DNA of 64,000 bases from assembly GCA_023386235.1 (NCBI GenBank), contig JAEWKC010000025.1, forward strand, positions 1 through 64,000, read 5' to 3'. The position numbers were made by a program, and so were the translations under genes. The notes under the pieces were generated by a model, which was given only the letters and a program-made list of their open reading frames with translations, was not told the DNA's origin and ran no database searches. Of the stretch, positions 16,660 to 25,817 are shown in pieces. How positions within the stretch are numbered: the stretch's first letter is position 1; the number at the start of each line of letters is the position of its first letter. This DNA comes from Bacteroidota bacterium (GTDB lineage: Bacteria > Bacteroidota > Bacteroidia > Chitinophagales > Chitinophagaceae).

Positions 16660-17583
16660 CTAGTCAAATCTGTGCCCTCTTAAAAAATCTGCTATTTGCA
16701 TTTTGCGTTTGCCTTCCAACTGTACTTCCAGCGCATGAATATAACCATTGGCACAGGCAAATTTTAAAAATGATTTCTTATCCGTTGTATAAGTTCCGGG
16801 TGTTTCAGAGGTTTCCATCATTTCCGTTTCAGCCGAAAATATTTTTAATATTTTACCATCTAAATAAGTATAAGCTGCCGGAAAAGGCGATAATCCTCTT
16901 ATAAGATTATTTACTTCTTGTATAGTTTTTTCAAAGTTAATTAAACAGTTTTCTTTAAATATTTTCGGAGCTGGCTTACTTTCTTCTTTCGGCTGTTCTA
17001 CTGCTTTCAAGCTGTTGTCTGCTATGCGTTGTACTGTTTTCACCAGCAGATTTGCTCCTGTAATTTTCATTGTATCATGCAATGTGCCCATATTATCATT
17101 TGGTAAAATAGGTATTTTTTCCTGTAACAAAATATTTCCGGTGTCTATTTGTTGCTTAAGTTGAAAGGTGGTTACGCCGGTTTCTTTTTCTCCATTAATA
17201 ATAGCCCAGTTAATAGGCGCCGCGCCTCTGTAATCGGGCAGCAATGAGCCGTGCAGATTAATAGTGCCCAGCGGCGGCATGTTCCAGACTGCTTTAGGCA
17301 ACATTCTAAAAGCTACTACCAATTGCAGATCTGCGTTTAAGGATTGTAGCTGTTCCAAAAAAGCTTCCTCTCTCAAGCGCTCTGGCTGCAATACTTTCAG
17401 GTTGTGCTGAAGCGCAAACTGCTTTACGGCGCTTTGTTGCATTTTCATTCCCCTGCCGGCAGGCTTGTCGGGAGCGGTAACTACGGCTACTACATTAAAA
17501 CCCGCCTCTATCAATGCTTTCAGCGACGCGACGGCAAAATCCGGAGTGCCCAAAAAAATGATTCTCAAATCTTTCGCATTCAT
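16660..17583 (-). CDS. fmt: Methionyl-tRNA formyltransferase
   Basis: This 307-residue enzyme formylates initiator Met-tRNA. It shows the N-terminal Rossmann-like IIFLGTPDFAVASLKALIEAGF, the KPAGRGMKM loop, the catalytic NLHGSLLPDYRGAAPINWAII (Asn, His and downstream Asp), and GVTTFQLKQQIDTGNILLQEKIPI. The C-terminal OB-fold region (FSAETEM to the end) is present. It starts with ATG and is preceded by the terminator of the upstream membrane-protein gene. Confidence 0.96.
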   Translation of the reverse strand: MNAKDLRIIFLGTPDFAVASLKALIEAGFNVVAVVTAPDKPAGRGMKMQQSAVKQFALQHNLKVLQPERLREEAFLEQLQSLNADLQLVVAFRMLPKAVWNMPPLGTINLHGSLLPDYRGAAPINWAIINGEKETGVTTFQLKQQIDTGNILLQEKIPILPNDNMGTLHDTMKITGANLLVKTVQRIADNSLKAVEQPKEESKPAPKIFKENCLINFEKTIQEVNNLIRGLSPFPAAYTYLDGKILKIFSAETEMMETSETPGTYTTDKKSFLKFACANGYIHALEVQLEGKRKMQIADFLRGHRFD

Positions 17584-17605
17584 TGTTATTGCTTTCCATT
17601 TAAAA

Positions 17606-17644
17606 AAAATCTGCTACTTTCCGGTTTTAAAAGTAGCAGATTTT
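17606..17644 (-). terminator. Intrinsic terminator after the four-helix membrane protein gene
   Basis: A 15-base-pair perfect stem (17606-17620 with 17630-17644) ends in a T-run on the minus strand. It separates the upstream membrane-protein gene from fmt. Confidence 0.85.
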
Positions 17645-17675
17645 AAATAAAAAATCGGATTCTTAATAATAATTT

Positions 17676-18137
17676 TTACATACCGGGGAACCATGGTCTT
17701 GCAATGCCCGACATTCTGAACGGCCAGGGTACTACGGCTAAAATAAGTATCAGTGCAAGCAGGAACATTAATGCAGCCTTTTTATGCTTTTTGGTATCGG
17801 TAATATTTTTTTTGTGTACGCCGCTGCCAATAGTAATAAGTACAATGGCAATGATCATAGACAAAGGATGCTCTACTAAGAAAAATCGCCAAATAGAATC
17901 TTTCATTACGCTAACGCCTTCAGGAATATTGGTCCAGGAAAACCTTCCGAAAATAACCTGATACAGGCCAAGCAAAAGTGTAATATGCGCCGCAATCATA
18001 GTCAACAAGCCGATTTTTCTATGTGTATTGGTAAAAGGTTTGTTTACATCGGCATAGTTTTTAAAGATACCTATTAATAACAAAATAAAAATCACCCACC
18101 TGAGGATGTTGTGTAAATGCAGTAAGCCGGTTTCCAT
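17676..18137 (-). CDS. Four-helix membrane protein of the Bacteroidetes cytochrome-b-like family
   Basis: The 153-residue protein has four hydrophobic helices and several conserved-looking histidines placed in or near them: GLLHLHNILRWVIF, AAHITLLLGLYQVIFG, VEHPLSMIIAIVLITIG. This arrangement is like small cytochrome b561-like proteins often annotated only as cytochrome B in Bacteroidetes. Haem binding is a guess from the histidines. It stands alone between a DUF6157 gene (divergent) and a terminator. Confidence 0.65.
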   Translation of the reverse strand: METGLLHLHNILRWVIFILLLIGIFKNYADVNKPFTNTHRKIGLLTMIAAHITLLLGLYQVIFGRFSWTNIPEGVSVMKDSIWRFFLVEHPLSMIIAIVLITIGSGVHKKNITDTKKHKKAALMFLLALILILAVVPWPFRMSGIARPWFPGM

Positions 18138-18241
18138 AATTATTTTTTTGGTTTGCGCAAACCTACTGATTTTTTAGTAAATACAGTATCGTATTGCAAT
18201 TGTTTCTTTATTTTTGGATAAATAGACAAACTTTTTTTACA

Positions 18242-18658
18242 ATGAAACTACACTCCACCAACTATTTCAACACATTCATTGAAATCGCGGAAGATTCACA
18301 AGCAAATACCGGAATAGTTCCTTTGGTAAAAAACGACAAACCCACCGTGGCGTGTTTACAATATGAAATAATCAGCAGGCATCCCTACCAATATACTTCA
18401 GACGATGTATTGTTTCAGGTGCATGCCCAAAAAAATAATATTGACAAAAACGAACAAAAAACTGCCCGGGAAAAATTTTTTTCCAAAGGACAGCCCTGCT
18501 TCCGGGCTTCGCCATTAACCAAAACGTATGGATGGGGTATACGCAGCAATGCAGAAGGCATGATAGCATTGTATGGATGCGAAACAAAGGAATATCAACA
18601 GTTTTGTAAAGATGAAAAAATAAAAAAAGTAAAAGCGATGAGAAGCAGGAAGACATAA
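18242..18658 (+). CDS. DUF6157-family protein
   Basis: This 138-residue cytosolic protein has no signal peptide. Its opening (MKLHSTNYFNTFIEIAEDS), the region TVACLQYEIISRHPYQYTSDDVLFQVHA, and the ARASPLTKTYGWG-like segment (here FRASPLTKTYGWGIRSNAEGMIALYG) match DUF6157, a conserved single-domain family without known function. The ATG at 18242 is chosen over a TTG 16 codons upstream because family members begin with this motif. It is divergent from the cytochrome-b-like gene and probably monocistronic. Confidence 0.75.
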   Translation: MKLHSTNYFNTFIEIAEDSQANTGIVPLVKNDKPTVACLQYEIISRHPYQYTSDDVLFQVHAQKNNIDKNEQKTAREKFFSKGQPCFRASPLTKTYGWGIRSNAEGMIALYGCETKEYQQFCKDEKIKKVKAMRSRKT

Positions 18659-18775
18659 AATAGAATAAATCCAATCTTGTTTTTCTAAAATATACGCATA
18701 GGTTTTAATATATTTTTATAAGAAAACTAAGTTATATTATTTACATTGCCTCTCTTGAAAAAATTATGTTGATAA

Positions 18776-20101
18776 ATGAAGTTTATAGAAAACTGGATAG
18801 AGAAGCTGCTGACTGATGCCGGCATACAACACAGCGTTGTCGAATACCTGCGCCTGCTGATACTAATAATTGTTGCCTTTTTCCTGGCCGCGCTTATTTA
18901 CTTTATCTGTAAAAAACTGATAGTAAATTACCTGTATAAATTCTTCAAAAAATCAAAAGCAGAATGGGATGACGTGCTTGCTGACAAGAAAGTATTTAAC
19001 AATCTTGCGCATATATTCCCGGCCATATTTTTCCGGTTGTGGCTTCCGCTGATCTTTAAAGATTTTCCGGGCCTCATTTCATTTGTAGAAAAAGCTACTG
19101 ATGCCTATCTCATAATTGTAAGTATTATGGTGGTAGTATCCGTGCTGAAAATAATAGAATACAACATTGCCAAATCTCCTTTATTTGTGGATAAGCCAGT
19201 GTCGAGTTATTTTCAGCTGGCAAGAATAATTCTTTACATCACTGCCGGTATTCTGGTGCTTTCTGTTTTGCTGGGCCGCTCACCGCTGTACTTTTTAGGC
19301 GCGTTTGGCGCAATGTCTGCCGTGCTGATGCTGATTTTTAAAGATACTATTCTTGGCTTGGTGGCAAGTGTGCAAATAGCCTCTAACGATATGGTGCGCG
19401 TTGGAGACTGGGTGGAAATGCCAAAGTTCAATGCCGACGGGGATGTGACAGCTATTAATTTAAATACCGTAAAAGTCCAGAATTTTGATAAGACCATTTC
19501 CACGGTTCCAACATATTATTTTATCACCGAAAGTTTTAAAAACTGGCGTGGTATGGAAGAAAGCGGCGGAAGAAGGATCAAACGTTCATTATATGTAAAT
19601 GTACAAACTGTAAAATTCGTTGACCCGGAAACACGCGAAAAATATAAAAAAGTTTACCTGCTAAAAGAATATATTACGCAAAGACAAGCAGAAATAGAAA
19701 ATTTCAACCAGCAACACGATGTGGATACCAGCCTGCTGATAAACGGAAGAAGGATGACCAACTTGGGCGTGTTCAGACATTACATTCAAAACTATTTAAA
19801 AAGCCACCCGGATATTCATACAGATATGACGCAGCTGGTAAGGCAACTGGCTATTGATGAAGTGGGCGTACCGATAGAAATATATTGTTTTACCAAAACA
19901 ACTTCGTGGATAAAATACGAAGATATACAGGCAGATATTTTTGATCATTTACTGGCTGCCGCTTCGTTCTTTGGCCTTGAAATATTCCAGAAACCCGGCA
20001 GCAACGATATTGTAAACGCGGTAAAAGCTTTTGATGCAATGCAGCACAAAAGCCTGAACGAAAATAAATTTGAAAAAAAGCAGGAGAATCCTGTGGAATA
20101 A
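18776..20101 (+). CDS. MscS-family mechanosensitive channel, YbdG/MscM-like
   Basis: This 441-residue protein has about five N-terminal hydrophobic helices, the pore helix region GAFGAMSAVLMLIFKDTILGLVASVQIASNDMVRVGDWVEM, and the soluble domain FNADGDVTAINLNTVKVQNFDKTISTVPTYYFI. The strings DMVRVGDWVEM and SFKNWRGMEESGGRRIKRSL are those of the E. coli YbdG (MscM) branch and not the short MscS branch. It releases osmolytes on hypo-osmotic shock. It is flanked by intergenic spacers of 117 and 133 bases, so it is probably transcribed alone. Confidence 0.92.
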   Translation: MKFIENWIEKLLTDAGIQHSVVEYLRLLILIIVAFFLAALIYFICKKLIVNYLYKFFKKSKAEWDDVLADKKVFNNLAHIFPAIFFRLWLPLIFKDFPGLISFVEKATDAYLIIVSIMVVVSVLKIIEYNIAKSPLFVDKPVSSYFQLARIILYITAGILVLSVLLGRSPLYFLGAFGAMSAVLMLIFKDTILGLVASVQIASNDMVRVGDWVEMPKFNADGDVTAINLNTVKVQNFDKTISTVPTYYFITESFKNWRGMEESGGRRIKRSLYVNVQTVKFVDPETREKYKKVYLLKEYITQRQAEIENFNQQHDVDTSLLINGRRMTNLGVFRHYIQNYLKSHPDIHTDMTQLVRQLAIDEVGVPIEIYCFTKTTSWIKYEDIQADIFDHLLAAASFFGLEIFQKPGSNDIVNAVKAFDAMQHKSLNENKFEKKQENPVE

Positions 20102-20193
20102 ATCATAAGCCGGGTAACCCGTTTGATTTGAAGAAGCAGCTGTTCAACTATTCATAAGAAAGTATTTTATAAAAAAGGCAACTTTCTAAAATT

Positions 20194-20201
20194 TATTTTT
20201 G
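20194..20201 (+). promoter_or_regulatory. -7 promoter box for the DUF1080 gene
   Basis: TATTTTTG matches TAnnTTTG and lies 33 bases before the ATG. No clear -33 partner is seen. Confidence 0.42.
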
Positions 20202-20234
20202 TATTTTTAGTCCAACATCAAATTTTAATTATTA

Positions 20235-20840
20235 ATGAAACATCTTACTTATCTTTTAGTATTGACTATTTTGTTTACATCTTGCGCTACCATTAAAAAT
20301 AAAAACACCGTATCTCTTTTTAACGGTAAAGATCTTACAGGCTGGACCATTCACGGCACAGAAAAATGGTATGTAGAAAACGGTGAACTGATTTGCGAAA
20401 GCGGCCCGGATAAAGAATACGGCTATTTATCAACCAACGAGCAATACAAAAATTTTGATTTTAGCGTACAGTTCAAGCAGGAGGCAAACGGTAACAGCGG
20501 TGTGTTTTTCAGATCATCTATTGAAGGCGTGAAGATAAGCGGCTGGCAGGTAGAAGTGGCGCCGCTAAACTTGCACACAGGCGGCATTTATGAATCTTAC
20601 GGACGCGGCTGGCTGATAAAACCTAAAGCCGAAGATGAAAAACATTTAAAACCGGGTGATTGGAATACGTTAAGGATCCGCGTATTGAATGATGAAGTAA
20701 CCACCTGGCTCAATGGTCATCAAATGGTCTATTTTAAAGATGAAAAAATAGGAAATGCCAACGGCTTTATCGCGCTGCAAATTCATGATGGCGGCGGTAT
20801 TAAAGTACGCTGGAAAGATTTTAAACTCACGAGGTTGTAG
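20235..20840 (+). CDS. DUF1080 (3-keto-disaccharide hydrolase-like) lipoprotein
   Basis: The 201-residue protein has an SPII signal (LVLTILFTSCATIK, lipobox Cys17) and one beta-jellyroll DUF1080 domain: VSLFNGKDLTGWTIHGTEKWYVENGELICESG, DFSVQFKQEANGNSGVFFRSSIEGVKISGWQVEV, and the ending GGIKVRWKDFKLTRL. DUF1080 members include 3-keto-disaccharide hydrolases; this one is short and unaccompanied by a GMC oxidoreductase or Gfo/Idh gene. It is probably attached to the outer membrane. It converges with lepA, with a strong terminator between. Confidence 0.88.
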   Translation: MKHLTYLLVLTILFTSCATIKNKNTVSLFNGKDLTGWTIHGTEKWYVENGELICESGPDKEYGYLSTNEQYKNFDFSVQFKQEANGNSGVFFRSSIEGVKISGWQVEVAPLNLHTGGIYESYGRGWLIKPKAEDEKHLKPGDWNTLRIRVLNDEVTTWLNGHQMVYFKDEKIGNANGFIALQIHDGGGIKVRWKDFKLTRL

Positions 20841-20888
20841 TAAGTAAGAAATACTTATTTTCTACTCAAAGAATAAACGAAGTAATAT

Positions 20889-20941
20889 AGATTGCTTTAA
20901 AAATTTTCTCTATTGTAAAATGAAGATTTTTAAAGCAATCT
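20889..20941. terminator. Intrinsic terminator between DUF1080 and lepA
   Basis: A 16-base-pair perfect stem (20889-20904 with 20926-20941) encloses a 21-base loop and runs into a T-tract on the plus strand. The complement has an A/T-rich tail too, but the plus-strand T-run is the stronger. Confidence 0.82.
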
Positions 20942-21017
20942 TTTTTTACCTGATTAAAGTTTAGATGGGAGAGTTGATAAATGTAAGCCTCAAAGTAAAT
21001 GCTACAAACTTTGCTGT

Positions 21018-22805
21018 CTAATCATCCAGTTTCAATACGGCTAAGAAAGCTTCCTGCGGTACTTCTACGTTACCAATTTGGCGCATACGCTTTTTACCTT
21101 CTTTTTGTTTTTCAAGCAGTTTACGTTTACGGGAAATATCACCACCATAACATTTAGCCGTTACATCTTTACGCATGGCGCTGATGTTTTCGCGCGCTAC
21201 AATCTTTGCTCCGATCGCTGCCTGTATGGCAATCTGAAATTGCTGGCGTGGCAAAAGCTCCTTCAATTTTTCGCACAACTTTTTACCGAAATCGTGTGAA
21301 CGGCTCCGGTGTATCAATGAGCTTAACGCATCTACTTTTTCACCATTCAGCAGAATATCCATTTTTACAATGTCGCTTCCACGGTAATCGATCGGTGTGT
21401 AATCAAATGAAGCATAGCCGCGCGTTTGACTTTTCAGTTTATCATAAAAGTCAAATACAATTTCGGTGAGCGGCATCTCAAACGTAAGCTCCACGCGGGT
21501 TGGCGTAATGTAGTGCTGGTTAATGAGCAAACCTCTTTTGCCTAAGCACAAAGTCATGATGTTGCCCACATAGTCTACATGCGTTATGATTTGTGCCTTG
21601 ATAAAAGGCTCTTCTATTCTGTCAAGCTTGGTAGTATCGGGCATTTGGCCCGGGTTGTTCACAATAATTTTTTCGTCTCTGGTAGTAAAAGCATGGAAGC
21701 TCACGTTGGGAACGGTAGTGATCACCGTTTGATTAAATTCGCGCTCCAAACGCTCCTGGATAATCTCCATGTGCAGCAATCCTAAAAATCCGCAGCGGAA
21801 GCCAAAACCCAATGCCTGAGAGGTTTCCAGCTCAAATGTAAGAGAGGCATCATTCAGTTGCAGCTTATCCATACAATCGCGCAGCTCTTCAAAATCTTCA
21901 GTTACCACCGGGAAGATACCCGCGAAAACCATAGGTTTTACTTCTTCAAATCCTTTGATAGACTGTCCCGGATTGGAGGCTAAGGAAATGGTATCACCTA
22001 CTTTTACCTCTTTGGCATTTTTAATTCCGGTGATTACATATCCCACGTTGCCCGCCTGCACTTCATTACGGGGTTCCATGCCTAACTTCAATACACCAAT
22101 CTCGTCTGCAAAATATTCCTGCCCGGTATTGATAAATTTAATCCTGTCGCCTTTTTTAATGGTTCCGTTGAATATTCTGAAATAAGCAATGATTCCTCTG
22201 AAACTGTTGAAAACACTATCAAAGATCAATGCCTGCAAGGGCGCTTCCGTATTGCCTTTAGGCGCAGGAATCCGATGCACAATAGCTTCCAGGATCGCCT
22301 CTATACCTATTCCCGATTTGCCACTGGCCAATAGTATATCTTCATCTTTGCATCCTATCAAGTCAAATATCTGGTCTTTTACTTCGGGAATCATGGCGCC
22401 GTCCATATCAATTTTATTGATAATGGGTATAATTTCGAGGTCGTTTTCCAAAGCGAGGTACAGGTTAGAAATAGTTTGCGCCTGTATGCCTTGTGTGGCG
22501 TCGACCAGTAACAAGGCCCCTTCGCAGGCAGCCAGGGCGCGACTTACTTCGTAAGAAAAATCTACGTGGCCGGGTGTGTCTATAAGATTAAAAGTATAGT
22601 TTTCTCCATTCAGCTCGTACACCATTTGTATGGCTTTACTTTTGATGGTAATGCCTTTCTCGCGTTCCAGGTCCATATCGTCCAGCACCTGATTCATCAT
22701 GTCGCGTTCGCCGATGGTTTTTGTATGCTCTAAGAGTCTGTCGGCCAGCGTGCTCTTTCCGTGGTCAATATGTGCAATGATGCAAAAATTTCTGATATTC
22801 TTCAT
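21018..22805 (-). CDS. lepA: Elongation factor 4 (LepA), ribosome back-translocase GTPase
   Basis: This 595-residue GTPase starts MKNIRNFCIIAHIDHGKSTLADRLLEHT (P-loop), with LIDTPGHVDF (G3) and INKIDMDGA (G4). The LepA-specific C-terminus includes RGYASFDY, MDILLNGEKVDALS and RENISAMRKDVTAKCYGGDISRKRKLLEKQKEGKKRM. The start at 22805 is chosen over a TTG at 22814 because LepA always begins with this motif and a -7 promoter box covers the TTG. Full family length. The protein acts on stalled or mis-translocated ribosomes. Confidence 0.98.
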   Translation of the reverse strand: MKNIRNFCIIAHIDHGKSTLADRLLEHTKTIGERDMMNQVLDDMDLEREKGITIKSKAIQMVYELNGENYTFNLIDTPGHVDFSYEVSRALAACEGALLLVDATQGIQAQTISNLYLALENDLEIIPIINKIDMDGAMIPEVKDQIFDLIGCKDEDILLASGKSGIGIEAILEAIVHRIPAPKGNTEAPLQALIFDSVFNSFRGIIAYFRIFNGTIKKGDRIKFINTGQEYFADEIGVLKLGMEPRNEVQAGNVGYVITGIKNAKEVKVGDTISLASNPGQSIKGFEEVKPMVFAGIFPVVTEDFEELRDCMDKLQLNDASLTFELETSQALGFGFRCGFLGLLHMEIIQERLEREFNQTVITTVPNVSFHAFTTRDEKIIVNNPGQMPDTTKLDRIEEPFIKAQIITHVDYVGNIMTLCLGKRGLLINQHYITPTRVELTFEMPLTEIVFDFYDKLKSQTRGYASFDYTPIDYRGSDIVKMDILLNGEKVDALSSLIHRSRSHDFGKKLCEKLKELLPRQQFQIAIQAAIGAKIVARENISAMRKDVTAKCYGGDISRKRKLLEKQKEGKKRMRQIGNVEVPQEAFLAVLKLDD

Positions 22806-22811
22806 GTGGCG

Positions 22812-22819
22812 CAAAGATA
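22812..22819 (-). promoter_or_regulatory. lepA -7 promoter box next to the start codon
   Basis: On the minus strand TATCTTTG fits TAnnTTTG and ends 6 bases before the lepA ATG. Transcription would begin at or next to the start codon. No -33 TTG is at the standard distance. Confidence 0.5.
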
Positions 22820-22937
22820 AAGATTTGGATAATTATATTTTTAGAAGAATAAAATTATATTTTCCTTTTTGTGTAATAAACTATATAATATTTACGGATA
22901 TATGGTAAATCATCCTCAGAAAAATTAATTGTCCTTT

Positions 22938-23348
22938 ATGAATAAGCCATTTTTAATGATAGTAGTAGTCTTTTACCTGACTATATCATCCTGTACAAAA
23001 AATAATCAGGCTTGTGAGGGGCAAGATATTATTGATGGCTCCAAAATAGACTATGTTACGGATCCTTACACTCTTAAATCGGCCAATATTACCGGTAATT
23101 GTATTAAAATAGTAATCGAAGCATCGGGCTGTAGTGGAGATACATGGACTGCCGAATTGATTAGCATCGAGGAACTGCATGTAGCTAATACTGTTACTTT
23201 GGGCTTAGCTTTAAAGAATGATGAACCATGTAGAGCTGTTAAAGACAAAACATTTTATTTTAATCTTAAAAAACTAAGAAACAAAGAAACAAGAAATCGA
23301 ACAATTAAGCTTATGCATTGGGATAAAGAATTTATCTATCGCTGGTAA
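22938..23348 (+). CDS. Small Cys-rich lipoprotein of unknown function
   Basis: The 136-residue protein has a hydrophobic signal ending in a lipobox-like SSC (Cys20 or nearby), so it should be a lipoprotein. The mature part carries four further cysteines (AC, NC, GC, PC contexts), which may form disulfides, and is predicted mostly beta. I do not recognise the family. The ATG at 22938 is preferred over TTG at 22929. It lies in the divergent gap region between lepA and the ComM gene, 126 bases before the latter. Confidence 0.7.
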   Translation: MNKPFLMIVVVFYLTISSCTKNNQACEGQDIIDGSKIDYVTDPYTLKSANITGNCIKIVIEASGCSGDTWTAELISIEELHVANTVTLGLALKNDEPCRAVKDKTFYFNLKKLRNKETRNRTIKLMHWDKEFIYRW

Positions 23349-23474
23349 ATTAAGCGATATCTTTTATTTGCAGAGTACTACTTTTTCATCAAAATAGCAA
23401 CTTCTTTTTTATAACTTCTATTTCTGATTTTAATAAATATTCCTTATTTTTATATTATTAAAATTTTTTATCAG

Positions 23475-25016
23475 ATGCTGGTAAAAACCTTTGGCAGCGC
23501 GGTTTATGGCGTAGAAGCAATAACCATCACCATTGAAGTGAATGTGAGTGAGGGGCAAAACTATTTTATGGTAGGCCTGCCCGACAATGCTGTAAAGGAA
23601 AGCCTGCAACGTATAGAAAGCGCCATTAAAACCAACGGCTATAAAATGCCGCGCACCAAATTAGTTGTCAATCTTGCTCCCGCCGATATTAAAAAAACCG
23701 GTTCTGCATTTGATCTGCCTATAGCAATGGGCGTATTAGGCGCCAGCGACCAGATAGAAAATATTGACCAATTAGAAAAATACATCCTTATGGGCGAGCT
23801 GAGCCTTGACGGTTCTATTCAGCCTATCAAAGGCGCTTTACCCATTGCCATACAAGCCAGGAAAGAAGGCTTTAAAGGTTTGATAGTGCCTAAGCAAAAT
23901 GAACGTGAAGCGGGCATGGTCAATCACCTCAACGTATACGGCGTAAGCCATATCAACGAAGTGATCCATTTTTTTAATGATGAAACCTCTCTCAAACCCA
24001 TAGAGATAGATACACGGCAGGAATTTTACGATGCGCAATACAGTTTCGATATCGACTTTTCCGATGTAAAAGGGCAGGAAAATATAAAACGCGCTTTAGA
24101 AATTGCAGCCGCCGGCGGGCATAACGCTATTCTCATAGGTCCGCCCGGCGCCGGCAAAACCATGCTGGCAAAGCGGCTGCCAACAATTCTGCCGCCGCTG
24201 AGTTTGCTGGAGGCGCTGGAGACAACTAAAATACACAGCGTATCCGGTAAGCTGCCCGAAAACAGTACGCTGATCAGCAGAAGGCCCTTTCGTTCGCCAC
24301 ACCACACCATTTCTGATGTGGCGCTGGTTGGCGGCGGCGGCATTCCGCAACCCGGCGAAATTTCTCTGGCGCACAACGGCGTTTTGTTTTTAGATGAGTT
24401 GCCTGAATTTAAAAGAACGGTTTTGGAAGTAATGCGTCAGCCGATGGAAGAAAGAAAAGTGTCCATATCACGCGCGAAAGTAACCATGGATTTTCCAGCC
24501 AACTTTATGCTGCTGGCTTCTATGAATCCCTGTCCATGCGGCTTTTACAATCACCCAGAAAAAGAATGTACCTGTCCGCCGGGTACCGTACAAAAATACC
24601 TGAATAAAATCTCTGGTCCATTGCTCGACAGGATAGACCTGCATGTAGAAGTAACACCTGTGCCCTTCGGTGAATTAAATCAGAAAAGCGAAGGCGAGCA
24701 ATCTGAACAAATACGTGATCGTGTAATCAGGGCCAGAGCTATACAAACCGAACGATTTAAGGATATTGCAGGCATGTATGCCAATGCGCAAATGACCACT
24801 AAAATGCTGCATCTGTACTGTGCCATAGATAAGATAGGAGAAGCATTGCTGAAAAAATCTATGGAGCGCCTGAACCTCAGTGCACGTGCTTACGACAGAA
24901 TATTAAAAGTAAGTCGCACGATTGCCGACCTGGAAAATTTTGAAAATATTAAAGTGGAGCACCTGGCAGAAGCCATCCAGTACCGCAGTCTTGACCGCGA
25001 AGGGTGGGCAGGATAA
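23475..25016 (+). CDS. ComM/YifB-family Mg-chelatase-like AAA+ ATPase
   Basis: This 513-residue protein has an N-terminal Lon-protease-like domain (residues about 1-180), then a Mg-chelatase AAA+ module with Walker A GPPGAGKT (222-229), the RSPHHTISDVALVGGG segment, Walker B VLFLDELPEF, and the Cys cluster MNPCPCGFYNHPEKECTCPP typical of the family. A C-terminal chelatase domain ends with EAIQYRSLDR. The family is named for H. influenzae ComM, a hexameric helicase that promotes branch migration during integration of transforming DNA. Family length is complete. Its transcript meets the coiled-coil gene at 25118. Confidence 0.95.
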   Translation: MLVKTFGSAVYGVEAITITIEVNVSEGQNYFMVGLPDNAVKESLQRIESAIKTNGYKMPRTKLVVNLAPADIKKTGSAFDLPIAMGVLGASDQIENIDQLEKYILMGELSLDGSIQPIKGALPIAIQARKEGFKGLIVPKQNEREAGMVNHLNVYGVSHINEVIHFFNDETSLKPIEIDTRQEFYDAQYSFDIDFSDVKGQENIKRALEIAAAGGHNAILIGPPGAGKTMLAKRLPTILPPLSLLEALETTKIHSVSGKLPENSTLISRRPFRSPHHTISDVALVGGGGIPQPGEISLAHNGVLFLDELPEFKRTVLEVMRQPMEERKVSISRAKVTMDFPANFMLLASMNPCPCGFYNHPEKECTCPPGTVQKYLNKISGPLLDRIDLHVEVTPVPFGELNQKSEGEQSEQIRDRVIRARAIQTERFKDIAGMYANAQMTTKMLHLYCAIDKIGEALLKKSMERLNLSARAYDRILKVSRTIADLENFENIKVEHLAEAIQYRSLDREGWAG

Positions 25017-25021
25017 AAAAA

Positions 25022-25096
25022 GAGAGCGTCTAAAAAGACAGCTGATCGTTCACGGCAGTACAACACCGTTTTTTCAAACCTTTTCAGACACTCTCC
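25022..25096. terminator. Long imperfect hairpin between convergent genes
   Basis: A 15-17 base arm (from 25022) pairs imperfectly with the arm ending at 25096 (GAGAGcGTCT against AGACaCTCTC, with two mismatches). A smaller ACGG/CCGT hairpin lies inside. It sits between the ComM and coiled-coil stop codons and may be a bidirectional terminator, although no clean T-tract follows on the plus strand. Confidence 0.45.
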
Positions 25097-25117
25097 CTAA
25101 AAATTGTGGTCAATGGA

Positions 25118-25492
25118 CTATACCGCTGCCGCTTCTGCAAATACTTTAAATTCTTTATTTACCTCATTTAAAGAAGCCACAAGATCTTCGTACGAACTCT
25201 TAAGATTTTCATGATCGGCTTTTAAGTCTTCGGAGGTTTTAACGGTAGCTTCGCTTGTAAGATGATGAATGTGGTTTTTGATATCCCTTTTTACATCATG
25301 AATATTCAATAACTGTATGTAAAATTGATTTTGAAAACGTTCTAAATCGCTCAATTTATCTTTGGACAGGTCTCCCGACGCTATTTTCAGAAGGTTTTTT
25401 TGAGATTGTACAAAGTTTTCGCGATAGTTTACCAATGAGTCTTTCCAGGATTTACCTTCAGATAACAACTCTGAAATTTCTTCTTGCACCAT
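25118..25492 (-). CDS. Hypothetical helical/coiled-coil protein
   Basis: The 124-residue cytosolic protein has no signal or membrane helix. It is predicted almost wholly helical with coiled-coil-like stretches rich in Glu, Lys, Leu and Asn (SDLERFQNQFYIQLLNIHDVKRDIKNHIHHL, then ADHENLKSSYEDLVASLNEVNKEFKVF). I do not recognise a family, and neighbours give no hint. The ATG start is unambiguous and is followed upstream by a 325-base spacer shared with the divergent PpiD-like gene. Confidence 0.65.
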   Translation of the reverse strand: MVQEEISELLSEGKSWKDSLVNYRENFVQSQKNLLKIASGDLSKDKLSDLERFQNQFYIQLLNIHDVKRDIKNHIHHLTSEATVKTSEDLKADHENLKSSYEDLVASLNEVNKEFKVFAEAAAV

Positions 25493-25817
25493 GGTTAAAA
25501 AATTTAGAAGTGAATAATAAAATAATAAAAGATAAATTCTTTTAGCAATTTACAAATATTAATTCTATTGAAATAATAAATAAAGCCTAAAAAATATTTA
25601 CCGTTGCAGTTATAAAGTTATCAATCATCCTACGAAAAAACAAAAATTTTAATATGATTGATGTCATATTTATTTCTTCCTGATTTTGCTACTTTAAGCC
25701 GGCAAGTTATTTATCAGCCGCCTTATTAAAAACAAAAATCTATTTGAAAATAAGGTGTAATATTAACAGAATACATTATTTTTGCCGTCTTAAAACAATT
25801 TTTAACAAAACACAGAC
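25493..25817. other. Divergent intergenic region with PpiD-like gene promoter
   Basis: These 325 bases contain no gene that I can support. They hold the start regions of two divergent genes. TATTTTTG at 25777-25784 fits the -7 box for the foldase gene starting at 25818, with a 33-base leader. The rest is AT-rich without notable repeats. Confidence 0.45.
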